This document shows, piece after piece, positions 1-10,000 of a stretch of 64,000 nt of DNA. Within the stretch, counting starts at the first letter, position 1. Every line of letters begins with the position of its first letter. The notes below the pieces were generated by a model. The model had not been told where the DNA came from, made no database searches, and saw nothing but the letters and a program-made list of their open reading frames with translations. Both the position numbers and the translations under genes were made by a program. Source of the stretch: Bacteroidales bacterium (GTDB taxonomy: Bacteria; Bacteroidota; Bacteroidia; Bacteroidales; UBA932); assembly GCA_017519865.1 (NCBI GenBank), contig JAFWRQ010000014.1, positions 141,521-205,520 of the forward strand, read 5' to 3'.

Positions 1-1143
1 GATGGACCCCATCTGGCCATTGCCGTAGCGTTCTCCTTCAGTAAGGATGATCTCGAGGTTCTTGTATTCGATATCGGATTCTACGCGAATGTCTTCGAAA
101 TATATGTCCCGGACCTCGGACGGGCCGTCGCAAACGATGCTGAATGCGGCGTGACCGCCGGTACGTCCGGAGCCGCGTGCCCGAAGGATGTCACAATCCT
201 GCATTCTTATGTTCTCGACGATCCCTCCGTTTAGTTCGAAGCCCATCGTCATTCCGTCGGCGTGGTCCCATCCTACGAGAAGGCATCCTCTGATGGTCAC
301 GTCGCGGCAGCTGAGGTCGAAGTTGCCTGGATTGCCGTTGGCTTTTATGGCGATGCAGTCGTCACGTGTACGGATGAAGCAATCGTCGATGAGGAAGCCT
401 TTGCTTGAAACGGGATTGATGCCGTCCAGGCCCCAGGTGCCAGTATGGGAGAAGACTTTGACATTGTGATAGACCGTGTTGAGGCTGTTGGTGACCGTAT
501 TTGTCCAGCCCCGTGTACTTCTCATGAATATTCCGTCAACGGTTAGGTTTTCGCATCCGTTGACGCTGAGGTTGCCACCGAGCGAGCCGCGGCCAAGGAT
601 CTTGACATTCTTTCCTGTGCCGTTGAAATTGCCGTTGACCAGCGCACCTCCGGCGATGTAGACTGTCATTCCATCCTCAAGGGTGATTCTTCCTGCATCA
701 TGGACTCCAGGACCGAAATATCGGACTCCCGGAGCATTTGGGGATGGAACTTCCGTTTCCAGCGGGTTGGCAAATATCGCCAGGTAAGGCCGGTCGTCTA
801 TCCTGATATACAGTTTGCCGGGCCCGTCGATCTTGAATGTCATCCTTTTTCCGTTGACTGAGGCCTTGATGCCGGCGCTTTTTGGCTGGATGGAATACGT
901 GTTGATGGGAGATGAGGCCTCGATGGTGATTGTCTGTGGGCCGTCGCAGGAAAAGTTTGCTACGTGCAGGCCTTCCATCCCGTCAGGTCCCACTTGCTCG
1001 ACCCATACAGGCTTTCCGCCTGCGACCAGGGAATAATCCGCACTGGTCTTCATACCCGGTATCATCGGGTATGTAACAATATTCTGGGCGTGCGCCGGAA
1101 GAACCAGTGCCGCGCCCAGAATAAACAGAACAAAGTTTTTCAT
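1..1143 (-). CDS. Secreted right-handed beta-helix protein, GH28-like (3' end outside window)
   Basis: The window holds the first 381 codons; the C-terminus lies beyond the left edge. The protein opens with a Sec signal peptide (MKNFVLFILGAALVLPAHAQ). A short N-terminal beta domain is followed by parallel beta-helix repeats. The stretch GLDGINPVSSKGFLIDDCFI leads into RTRDDCIAIK and later GWDHADGM, which resemble the DG, DD and GHG elements of the polygalacturonase (GH28) fold. It starts 2 bp after the GH31 stop codon, so it is the last visible gene of the alpha-glucan operon. A polygalacturonase role would be odd there. Related beta-helix families such as GH49 dextranases would suit the context better, but I cannot distinguish them. 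Fold is fairly certain; substrate is unknown. Confidence 0.7.
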   Translation of the reverse strand, partial: MKNFVLFILGAALVLPAHAQNIVTYPMIPGMKTSADYSLVAGGKPVWVEQVGPDGMEGLHVANFSCDGPQTITIEASSPINTYSIQPKSAGIKASVNGKRMTFKIDGPGKLYIRIDDRPYLAIFANPLETEVPSPNAPGVRYFGPGVHDAGRITLEDGMTVYIAGGALVNGNFNGTGKNVKILGRGSLGGNLSVNGCENLTVDGIFMRSTRGWTNTVTNSLNTVYHNVKVFSHTGTWGLDGINPVSSKGFLIDDCFIRTRDDCIAIKANGNPGNFDLSCRDVTIRGCLLVGWDHADGMTMGFELNGGIVENIRMQDCDILRARGSGRTGGHAAFSIVCDGPSEVRDIYFEDIRVESDIEYKNLEIILTEGERYGNGQMGSI

Positions 1144-1145
1144 AA

Positions 1146-3533
1146 TCAATATTTTACTATAACTCTCGCTGGGGCGTTTGCAGGCTGGACAGGAAGTTTG
1201 ATGCTTGCTTCCTGCTTGTTCGCATCCCACTTGCAATCCAATGCCTTGCCATCGAATGTCGCGGAAGGCTTGCGGGCAAGTCCGCCGATCACGATGGTCA
1301 GGTCACGGTCTGCCGTCATACCCTTGTACGAACCCTGACGGGCAGCGATGTCGACCGTGCAGCCGGAGCCTGTTGCCGTTTTGGTAATCAGCGTGGTGGC
1401 GTAGGAGTCGGGGTATGCCTGGCTAACCTCGTCATCCTCGTAGTGGGTGTAGCTGCTTTTCCCGGTACCGGGAGCTATGTAGATGCGAAGCGCATTGCTC
1501 TTCTCTTGGAGGTTCTGGATGCCTTCGGCTGCGAGCGGGATGATGGCTCCTGCCTTGACGAACCAGGCGATCTCTCCAATCGTATACTTCAGGTCACGGG
1601 TCTGTCCACCCTTGAGCATCTGCTTGTGAGCCATATCGTACCAGTCGTTCCCGGCAGGGAGCCATACGGAACGGCCAGCCTTGCCCGTCAAGGAGTCCAG
1701 AGGCTCGCATACGGTCGCCGCAAGGATGTTGTCGCCGAAGAAATACTGCTCTTTCCAGTTGTATGCTTTCTCCTCTTCGGGGTACTCGTAATACATAGGA
1801 CGGCAGAGGGAGACTCCGGTATCGTAGGCCTTGCGGGCCATATCATAGATGTATGGGCTAAGGGCATAGCGAAGTTCCACGGCATCCCTCATATACTGAT
1901 AGTGGTCTTCGAACGCCCAGAACCTGCGCTCTATGATGGCGGAGCTGGTGCAATGGGTCTTGAAGAGGGGAGAGAAAACGCCGTACTGGAGCCAGCGGGT
2001 ATAGAGCTCGGGATCGGTAGGAATCTGGCCGCGTTGCATATGGCCGCCCAGGTCGTGTCCCCAGTATCCGTAGCCCACATTGGAGGCCGTGGCGGTGAAA
2101 TACGGCAGGTAGGCAAGGACTTCCCAAAGGATGTTGGTGTCTCCGGAGAAGCCGAGCTGGTAGCGGTGGCTGCCCAGGCCTCCCCAGCGGTGGTAGATCA
2201 TCGGGCGTTCCGAATCCTCGGCGGGTTTGCCGCTGTTGCGGCGCACCTTGTCGTTGAAGAAGGTGTGGTTGAGCCAGAAAGTATTGCTGAGCCCGGGGAC
2301 ATAGTTGCTTTCCTTGTATTGCTGCCAGTCGAGCCACCAGAAGTCGACTCCCTGTTTCTCAAGCGGATGGAGTACGGAATTGAAATAAGCGTCGGCCCAG
2401 GCGACCTGGTCCATACGGAAGGGAACGGGAGCGTGATAGCCCTTCTTGGCGATGTTGCCGTTGGCCTGCTGCTCGCCGCCCTTGTAGATATAGCCCTCCG
2501 GGCCGTCGTAGTCGTCCGTGCGGGAGAGGTAATCGGCCACGAAGGCCGGGTAGGCATCTTCGCGCTGGACGATTCCGGAAGCGGGATGGAGGTTGAGGGA
2601 AGTCTTGAGATGGAGTTCGTCGTGAAGTTCAGCAAGGAACGCCTCCGGATCATTGAAGAGGTCGCGGTTCCATGAATAACCGGTCCAGCCGACGTTCTGG
2701 CCCACCTCATCGCGGCGGAGCCTGCGGCTAGTGGACTGCCATGTCTGATGCCAGTCCATATCGATCACCATTACGTCGATGGGAATGCGGCGGTCGCGGA
2801 ACTCCTTGCCCAGGGCCAGGAACTCCTCGTCGCTGTATGCCCAGTAGCGGCTCCACCAGTATCCGAAAACAAACTTGGGCGGCATGGGGATCTTGCCTGC
2901 AACCTTGGTGAAATCGGCCAGGGCGGTTTTGTAGTCGTGTCCGTAAGCGAAGATGTAAAGGTCCTGGACCTCACCTTCAGGACGTACGGATACCCACTCG
3001 CCCCAGTCGCTGTCGTCGGGAACGAAGAGGTGACGGGAACTCTCGTCTACGATGGCCCAGCCATCCCTGGAGAGGATGCCGAGTTCCATGGGGTCGTTGT
3101 TGTTGATATGGTTTGGCCCGGTGCAACCGTCCAAGGTGCGGGCCGTACCCATCAGGTTGCCCGTGGCTTCAAGGCCGGGATGCCAGGTGACGGTCTTTCC
3201 ATTCAGCTTGAAAGATACGGAAAGATTGTCCTCCGCGAATTTTCCGCCCTTGTAGGTCAATGTGACCGCGGAAGTGCGGATGGTGGCACCGTCACCGCTC
3301 CTTGTGGCGGTGAACTTGGGAACGGGAAGATTGCGGTTGACTATGGCGAGGGTTGCGTGATCCTCGAAACGGCCGTTCTCTGACCATTCCATACGGATGA
3401 GCCTGTCGGTGAGCACGGTAAAACGAGCGTTGCCGACGACCACCTGTGCCTCTGCGGGGGCGACGGGGTCGTTTTTTGCCTGCCCCGTGAAGGCGGCAGC
3501 CAGAAGGGCCGCCAAAAGCAATATTCTCTTCAT
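1146..3533 (-). CDS. GH31 family alpha-glucosidase-like enzyme, secreted
   Basis: This 795-residue protein has a cleavable signal peptide (MKRILLLAALLAAAFTGQAK), then the GH31 N-terminal beta-sandwich and a catalytic barrel. FVFGYWWSRYWAYSDEEF, VMVIDMDWH and GYGYWGHDLGGHM are GH31 landmarks. The likely nucleophile is Asp402 in FWWLDWQQ and the likely acid/base is Asp465 in GFSGDT. GH31 enzymes release alpha-linked glucose or xylose from non-reducing ends. In an operon with several alpha-amylase-family enzymes, a periplasmic alpha-glucosidase trimming oligosaccharides is the natural role. It lies 1 bp from the upstream GH13 stop and 2 bp from the next gene, so co-transcription is expected. Subfamily and exact linkage are not resolved. 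Confidence 0.9.
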   Translation of the reverse strand: MKRILLLAALLAAAFTGQAKNDPVAPAEAQVVVGNARFTVLTDRLIRMEWSENGRFEDHATLAIVNRNLPVPKFTATRSGDGATIRTSAVTLTYKGGKFAEDNLSVSFKLNGKTVTWHPGLEATGNLMGTARTLDGCTGPNHINNNDPMELGILSRDGWAIVDESSRHLFVPDDSDWGEWVSVRPEGEVQDLYIFAYGHDYKTALADFTKVAGKIPMPPKFVFGYWWSRYWAYSDEEFLALGKEFRDRRIPIDVMVIDMDWHQTWQSTSRRLRRDEVGQNVGWTGYSWNRDLFNDPEAFLAELHDELHLKTSLNLHPASGIVQREDAYPAFVADYLSRTDDYDGPEGYIYKGGEQQANGNIAKKGYHAPVPFRMDQVAWADAYFNSVLHPLEKQGVDFWWLDWQQYKESNYVPGLSNTFWLNHTFFNDKVRRNSGKPAEDSERPMIYHRWGGLGSHRYQLGFSGDTNILWEVLAYLPYFTATASNVGYGYWGHDLGGHMQRGQIPTDPELYTRWLQYGVFSPLFKTHCTSSAIIERRFWAFEDHYQYMRDAVELRYALSPYIYDMARKAYDTGVSLCRPMYYEYPEEEKAYNWKEQYFFGDNILAATVCEPLDSLTGKAGRSVWLPAGNDWYDMAHKQMLKGGQTRDLKYTIGEIAWFVKAGAIIPLAAEGIQNLQEKSNALRIYIAPGTGKSSYTHYEDDEVSQAYPDSYATTLITKTATGSGCTVDIAARQGSYKGMTADRDLTIVIGGLARKPSATFDGKALDCKWDANKQEASIKLPVQPANAPARVIVKY

Positions 3534-3534
3534 A

Positions 3535-5496
3535 TTATTTCTTGTATTCTATGACGATGGCTTCCATAGGTCCGACCTCGGTGTCGTTGGAGACCGTTAC
3601 TTTCTCGCCGGTTATGACATTGGTGCCAGTACCCAACCCGTCGGTTATTTCGGAATAGTCGCTCCAGGGAATGTGTACAGCCTCATCAGAAGGATTGATG
3701 AACACGAAGACCGTGTCGGTGTCGTTGTATCGGAAATAGCCGTAACCGTTGCGTCCGGGAATGAAATGGAGGGTCTTTCCATTATGGATAACTTCTGCGT
3801 CTTTACGCCACCTGAAAAGCTTGCGGCAATAGTCATAGACATCCTTGCGCATACCCTTCTCAATGGGCTGCCCGTCGAAATCCACGTCGGCAGCGGCGCG
3901 TCCTTCATCGGTGAAGAAGTCGAATTCGTCACCTTCCCAGCCTCCCGGGAAGTCAACCCTCAGTCCTGGATCACCGGCACGCAGGTCGGCCGATGAGAAC
4001 ATCATCTCGTCTCCGGAGAAGATCTGCAGGATGCCGCGGGCAGTGGCGAAGAAGGTCACCATCGCCTTGAAACGGGCCGGGTCCTTGCCCACGATGTCAC
4101 CGACACGGCGGGTGTCGTGGTTGCTGGTGAAAATCATCAGATGGCTCAAGTCGTGGTAGAGGTAGTCCTGTGCCAGAACGTCATAAAGCGCCTTGGCGCT
4201 GGTACCGCCGCCACCTCGGCCGCCCTGACCGCCCTGCCTGCCGCCCTGCGGCGCGCCGAACACGGAATTGGCCGCGTTCATGAGCGGGAAGTCCATTATG
4301 GACGGGAGGAAGGAGTTGAAGCCGTCGGAATTGGGGGCGTCCTTCTGCCAGTAAGCGATGGAGGCGGGAGAGCCGATCCAGCACTCGCCTACGATATTGA
4401 ATCCGGGATACTCGTCCGTAACCGCCTTGCACCATTCTGCCATAGGATACTTCTCGTTGTAAGGATAAGTATCGACGCGGAATCCGTCCAGGTCGGAATA
4501 CTCGATCCACCAGATGGCCCATTGCTTGAAATAATGGAGAAGATAAGGGTTGTCGAGATTCATGTCTACCATACCGCGGGTGAACCATCCGCTGTCCATC
4601 AGCATCGCATCGCGTTTTGAACCGTGCGGGTCGGACAAGGCGGAGAAAGCATAGTTGGACCCGGTATAGGACGGGAACTGGTGGATCCAGTCCTGGAAGG
4701 GGAGGTCAGTTGCCCACCAATGTGTGGTGGTGCCGCTGTGGTTGGTCACGATGTCCATTATGACCTTTAGATCCTTCTCGTGAGCCTTGGAGACGAATTC
4801 CTTGTAGAGGGCGTTGTCACCGTAGCGGGGGTCGATCTTGTAGTAGTCAGCTGCGGCGTAGCCATGATACGAGCCTCTCCTGTCGTTGTCGAGGAGGAGA
4901 GGGGTGTTCCATATGGCTGTGGCACCCAGGTCGGCGATGTAGTCCAGATGGTCTATGATGCCCTGTAGGTCACCTCCGTGGCGGCTTCCGATGGAAGAAC
5001 GGTCAGCCTTTTCGTCAGTGTCGGGGGTGCTGTCGTTGGAGGGGTCTCCGTTGGCGAAACGGTCCGGCATGATGAGGTAGATCAGGTCGGCAGTGGTGAA
5101 ACTTGCCCTGTCGGCGGAGTTCTTGCGCCTTGAGGCAATCTCATACGGATACTTGAAGGAGTCTTTTCCCTTGGTGAAGACCAGCCAGTAGGTTCCCGGC
5201 TTCGCCGAAGCGGGTACGTCGACGTCCACGAACAGATAGTTGGCGCTCTCGGCTTTGTTTACAGACTTGACCTTGACGCCGCTGCCACCCTCGATGCGTA
5301 CATCCCAGGAGCTGATGTCGGGGCCGTTCACGAGCAGTTGGAGGGGACATTTCATCCCGGTCCACCAGGAGAGGGGTTCGACGTGGGCCAAGGCGCCTTC
5401 CGGAGCGTCGGGAACGTCGGAGGGCTTGAAACCTGAGCAGGAGGCCAGTGCCGTAATAGACAGCACGGCGAGGAGGAGTAAGGATTTATGGTTCAT
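3535..5496 (-). CDS. GH13 alpha-amylase family lipoprotein (neopullulanase/SusA-like)
   Basis: A 653-residue protein with lipoprotein signal (ALASC at 16-20), so probably membrane-anchored. Residues about 35-125 form an Ig-like N-terminal domain as in cyclomaltodextrinases, followed by the (beta/alpha)8 barrel and a C-terminal beta domain. The four GH13 motifs are intact: DIVTNHSG near 248; DGFRVDTYP with nucleophile Asp342; IVGECW with acid/base Glu371; TSNHDTRR with Asp461. A Gly/Gln/Arg insert sits at 416-432, between the Glu371 and Asp461 motifs. Gap to the phosphatase gene upstream is 5 bp and to the GH31 gene 1 bp. It should hydrolyse alpha-1,4-glucan or pullulan-type oligosaccharides; exact specificity cannot be read. 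Confidence 0.92.
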   Translation of the reverse strand: MNHKSLLLLAVLSITALASCSGFKPSDVPDAPEGALAHVEPLSWWTGMKCPLQLLVNGPDISSWDVRIEGGSGVKVKSVNKAESANYLFVDVDVPASAKPGTYWLVFTKGKDSFKYPYEIASRRKNSADRASFTTADLIYLIMPDRFANGDPSNDSTPDTDEKADRSSIGSRHGGDLQGIIDHLDYIADLGATAIWNTPLLLDNDRRGSYHGYAAADYYKIDPRYGDNALYKEFVSKAHEKDLKVIMDIVTNHSGTTTHWWATDLPFQDWIHQFPSYTGSNYAFSALSDPHGSKRDAMLMDSGWFTRGMVDMNLDNPYLLHYFKQWAIWWIEYSDLDGFRVDTYPYNEKYPMAEWCKAVTDEYPGFNIVGECWIGSPASIAYWQKDAPNSDGFNSFLPSIMDFPLMNAANSVFGAPQGGRQGGQGGRGGGGTSAKALYDVLAQDYLYHDLSHLMIFTSNHDTRRVGDIVGKDPARFKAMVTFFATARGILQIFSGDEMMFSSADLRAGDPGLRVDFPGGWEGDEFDFFTDEGRAAADVDFDGQPIEKGMRKDVYDYCRKLFRWRKDAEVIHNGKTLHFIPGRNGYGYFRYNDTDTVFVFINPSDEAVHIPWSDYSEITDGLGTGTNVITGEKVTVSNDTEVGPMEAIVIEYKK

Positions 5497-5501
5497 TCGT
5501 T

Positions 5502-7031
5502 CTATTTGTTATAACCGGCCAAATTGGCGATAATGGGTGCTATCTGGGTGTTGTCGGTCACCGGGATGAAGGCTTCCGCACCACTGCCCGTAACATAAAG
5601 GCCTACTGGTGAACCGGTGTGGGCACCGTGGCTCCACTGGTAACCGGCGGTCCTGTTGAGATAACCGATCGCATCGGAAACGAGGGTGGTGTTGATTGAG
5701 TAGAGGTTCTCGACATTGTTCTCGCGATTGCCGCCGGCGCCGAAAGTGCTGTCGTATATTGCCTTCAGGGAAGCCTCGGCGCGCCTGTCCACCGTAACGG
5801 TGGTCCAAAGCCCGAGATTGTCACTGAAGAAGTCTTTAACCTGGTCCCAGGTAGGGGGAGTGTATTCCTGCTGGGGCTGAGGCCCGCCTTGTCCCTGTGG
5901 ACGGCTACCCTGTCCCTGCGGGCGCTGACCTCGTCCCTGTCCTTGCCCGCCTTGCTGGCGCGGTGGATAGAAAGCTTCGCGGAAGCGGGTGTTGACCGCA
6001 TCCATCGACATTGTCTGCGTCGCCATCCTGTCAGGATGCATCTCGTACTGGCCGGAACCGAGTTCGAGGCCTCCTGTCTCGTGGTCGGCGGTGACTACGA
6101 TGAGTGTCTCGTCCGGGTGAAGGTCCTTGAACGCAAGCACGACATCTATAGCCTCAGCAAAATCATTCACTTCCTGGAAGCAGGCGGCTCCGTCGTCGGC
6201 GTGTCCGCCGTTGTCGATCCTTCCACCTTCGATCATGAAGAAGAATCCCTTTTCACCATATTTCGCATCAAGATAGCGTATGCCGGCCTCTACGAAGTCG
6301 GACAGTTTGGTGTCATCCTCTTTGCGGTCGATGGCATATGGCAGCTCTGTCTGGGCCTTGCCGCTGAGGCAGAGGACTCGTCCGGGAATGTTCTCTATGC
6401 CCTCGAACTGACCGGGTCCGCGCAGGATTCTGATGCCGGCTCCTCGGGCCTCGGTCTCGAAGAAAGCCGCATCGTGGCCGGTATTGCGCTCGGTTATGAA
6501 ACCGGCACCGGCCGCGAAATCGACCGGAGCGTGGAGATATTGGAAAGCGATTTCTTCATAGCTGCCACGCTGGGCTGTATGGGCGATGAAACAAGCCGGC
6601 GTCGCGTGATTGACTCCTACGTTGGTAGCGACGCCCGTACCGTATCCGGCATCTTTGGCCCATTCCACAAGGTTCGATACGGAGTTTCCGTCCGCATCCA
6701 CCCCGACGGCATTGTTGTAGGTTTTCACGCCTGTAGCGAGGGCTGTTCCTCCTGCTGCGGAGTCGGTCACGAGCGAAGTCGCAGATACCGTGGTGATGAA
6801 GTTCCTTACAGGGAAGTGTGCGAAATTGATCTCTTCTGGGCCGTACCCCGTGCCTGCGTTGTATTGCTCGGCACCGATAACCTGGTTGATGCCCATTCCG
6901 TCACCGATCATATAGAAGACATACTTGACTTGGGGCTCCGCGGCTTTCTTCCTATTCCTGCGGGCGTCCGCTGGAACGAAAACGAGGAGCAGCAAGATGC
7001 TCAGTAAGGCGTATTTGAGGGTTCTTTTCAT
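5502..7031 (-). CDS. Alkaline phosphatase family enzyme, secreted
   Basis: This is a PhoA-superfamily phosphatase (about 509 residues). VFYMIGDGMG supplies a metal aspartate, LVTDSAAGGTA holds the nucleophilic Ser (about residue 91), HATPACFIAH and GRIDNGGHADD supply further metal ligands, and VVTADHETGG supplies a metal Asp-His pair. I place the start at the ATG giving MKRTLKYALLSILLLLV, a good signal peptide; the frame also opens at a GTG 9 bp upstream that overlaps the previous stop. A proline/glutamine/glycine/arginine tract lies around residues 350-390, before TPPTWDQVKDFF. Its place inside the glucan operon suggests it removes phosphate from phosphorylated glucan such as starch, or scavenges phosphate; this is inference. 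Confidence 0.9.
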   Translation of the reverse strand: MKRTLKYALLSILLLLVFVPADARRNRKKAAEPQVKYVFYMIGDGMGINQVIGAEQYNAGTGYGPEEINFAHFPVRNFITTVSATSLVTDSAAGGTALATGVKTYNNAVGVDADGNSVSNLVEWAKDAGYGTGVATNVGVNHATPACFIAHTAQRGSYEEIAFQYLHAPVDFAAGAGFITERNTGHDAAFFETEARGAGIRILRGPGQFEGIENIPGRVLCLSGKAQTELPYAIDRKEDDTKLSDFVEAGIRYLDAKYGEKGFFFMIEGGRIDNGGHADDGAACFQEVNDFAEAIDVVLAFKDLHPDETLIVVTADHETGGLELGSGQYEMHPDRMATQTMSMDAVNTRFREAFYPPRQQGGQGQGRGQRPQGQGSRPQGQGGPQPQQEYTPPTWDQVKDFFSDNLGLWTTVTVDRRAEASLKAIYDSTFGAGGNRENNVENLYSINTTLVSDAIGYLNRTAGYQWSHGAHTGSPVGLYVTGSGAEAFIPVTDNTQIAPIIANLAGYNK

Positions 7032-7036
7032 AAATG

Positions 7037-10000
7037 TCACCTTTCAATGGTGGGGAATATGGTCAGGCGGAGAGTCGTGCTCCCGTAAGGTACAAGGTCG
7101 ATGTACTGTACCTGGCCTTCGGTTTCGACCTTCTCCGGAAGTGCGGGGGTATACCTGTCTTCCTGCAATGTCCAGCCCTTGACGCTGACGACGGGGACAC
7201 GGATCTTCATCGGGACCTTGTCCGGATCGAAGGGGAATCCTTGGGCGCCGGTGGTTTCTGCTTTGAGGCCGTCCAGGCGGTTGCGGACCAAAGCGTAGTT
7301 CCAGGGTCCTGCGGGAGTCATACTCCAACTTTTGAAATCTGGATTGGCCGACACCTTGCCGGCGAGGTTGGAGTAGATCTGGGAATCTTCCTCGACCTTT
7401 GCGGGGACGGCATAAGTGTAGACGATAGGACCGCGCTGAATCGAGGAGCCTGCGACGGGATTGTCTACGACCTCGATCTCCATAGGGAGGCTGACGGTGA
7501 AGCTGTCACCGCTGCGCCATTCCTTGCTGACAGTCTTGAATCCGGCCTTTTCGGCCTTGCACCATTCCGGTATCCTGTATGTGAAATCCATATTGTACGC
7601 CTTGGAGGAGGGCTTTCCATTCTCGAAGAAACTGAACTCGAAGCGGACTTGCTCCTCGAAAGGATAAGAGGTTTTTTCCTCGATGCGGACAGTGACTCCG
7701 CCGCCGAGGTCGTACTCTACTGACGAAGGACCGTACAGAGCTGCCACCGGATTTCCTTTCTTGTCGCGCAGCCACATGCGGGCTACGTAGTTCGGCATAT
7801 AGCGGTGGAGATTGCCTATACAGCACTCCGTCTCGTGGATTGGCCTATAGGCCATCCAGGTCAGGCCGTGCTTGAACCGGTTGTGATTGGAGTTGCCTGT
7901 TGCGATGACCTGATTGGGGCAGGAGAAATACTGCATCGACTTGAAATCCTTGGTGATGGAACCAAGGCCACCGTTGAAGATGCCCTTTTCGATGCGGTCG
8001 GCCCAGCGGCCGTCGCCGGTAGTCATCAGATAATACCCCATTGTCCAGGTATAGTCGGACACGTCGCAGGTCTCGTGGCTGGCGAGCGGATCGTTGCCTG
8101 CCAGGGACTCGGATGAGGAGTTGATACCGTCGATGAGCATATTGGGACCCTCCATCTTTGCTTCCGCCTTAAGGGCGGCGTCCAGGTAGCGCTGTTCGCC
8201 TGTGTAGGCATAGAGCAGGAGAGGTATCTTCAGAAGTTCGTTCATCGTGACACCATGCATCGTGAACACCGTCTCGTCGAGAGCCGTGGTCTGGGTCATA
8301 TCGGATGCCCCTTCTTCCCAGGCGCGCACCGCGTGGTCGAGGAGGTCGCGGTTGCCGGTGATGGAGTATGTCCAGAGCATTCCTTCGACGTTTACGACAA
8401 AACGGTTCATTGCCAGTTCGTCGACAGTATAGGACAAGTAGTTCTTCTCGAGTGCCTCTGGGATGCGCGGATCACCTGTGGCCTCATAGTAAGCCTTGAC
8501 TGCACGGAAGAAGACCGCCCAAGGCCAGGCCATCGAGCCGGTCTCGGGGCCCAGGCGTCCTTCCGGACGGTCGGCAGCGGCTATGCGCTGCTGGCGGGCA
8601 CGGCGCTCCTGCTGCTCCGCAGCGCGCTGCTGCGCCCGCGGATCGGCCGAAACCTGGGCATTGAAGTCCTCTGCCTGGCGCTGGGGCCTTTGGCCTTCAA
8701 CTCCCTGTGGAGGCCTCTGGCCCTGTCCGGCGGGAGTCGCATTCTGCCCTCCCTGGCCTCCGCGTCCGCGGCCACCCTGTTGTGCCGGCTCGGGCGGAGT
8801 GCCCTTCTGTGCCGGGAGAGGATGTGCAAGGACATAATCGATGTTTTGCTGCCAGATGTCGAGGAACTTTTTGTCGTCAAGCAAGAATCCGAGACGCGTA
8901 AGCCCGTCGAGATAATATGCGGTCTGTTCGAAGCGCCACCAGTCGGCACCCCTGGACTCGGAATCCCTTTCCAGCGTTCCCGCCCACAAAACGGAATTGT
9001 AAGGATACGCCATCGCCTCCGGATGGCCGGTGAGGCCGTCGCGCTGGCGCTCGAGTATCTCTTTGAGCCAGCCTTGGGGCTGGATCTTGTCTATCAGGCC
9101 TTCGGAGAATGCGGCATATGGTGCCGCCGGGATGCCGGAGCCTGAGGTTACCGTCATTTCGGGCGTGAAAAGATCGAAGACATAGGTCCCGCGTGCAGGG
9201 ACGTGCAGCTTGCCCACCATACTGTGGATCTCGCCGGTAATCACGTCCTTGCCTGCCGTGAAGTCACCGATGACGTCGCTATAGCGTGACAGGTCGATGT
9301 CGACGTCACGGTCAGAGCCTCCGAGCACCACAAGGACTGTCTCGTCGTCTTTGATACGTGCATAGACATAGCAGTCGCCGTGCTCGCGCAGAGGTGCGTA
9401 CTGGATGAGTTTGCCGCCGGCGATGGCCTTTGACCCCTTTCTCCATTGGAGGATCCTGTGCATATAGTCCCAGGCCTCGTTCTCCTCGGCGGTTCGGCCC
9501 TCGCGCGTGAAGACGCTGCGGGTGTCGCCGGGGAATCCGCCGGGCATATCGATGCGGATGGCGCCGTCTCCCTGCTGCTTCGTGGCTTTGAACAGAAGTT
9601 CGGTACCATAATACACCTGCGGAATGCCACGTGTAGTCAACAGGAAAGCTATGCCCTGCTTGTATCGGTTCAGACCCACGTCTTCCTTGCGAGAGAAGCG
9701 TCCGAGGTCGTGGTTGTCGAGGAACACGAGAATGTTGTCCGTATCGGCATAGAGGACATCGTTCGCCATCGACACGTAGATGTTGAAGAGTCCTGTGGCT
9801 GCACCGTCGGCGGAATTGTTGGGCTGTGCGAATGCATCCGGAGCGAGGAACGCCAGGTTGAAGTCCATCACGGTCTTCAAGTAGGAGTTGTATGCGGGGT
9901 TGAGCGGGGAATCGTGCTGCCACCAGGCCGGGAATCCGCTTCCAAGGGGATACCAGGTTTCTCCGGTAATATTGAAATCAGGATATTCCTCCAGAGTTTC

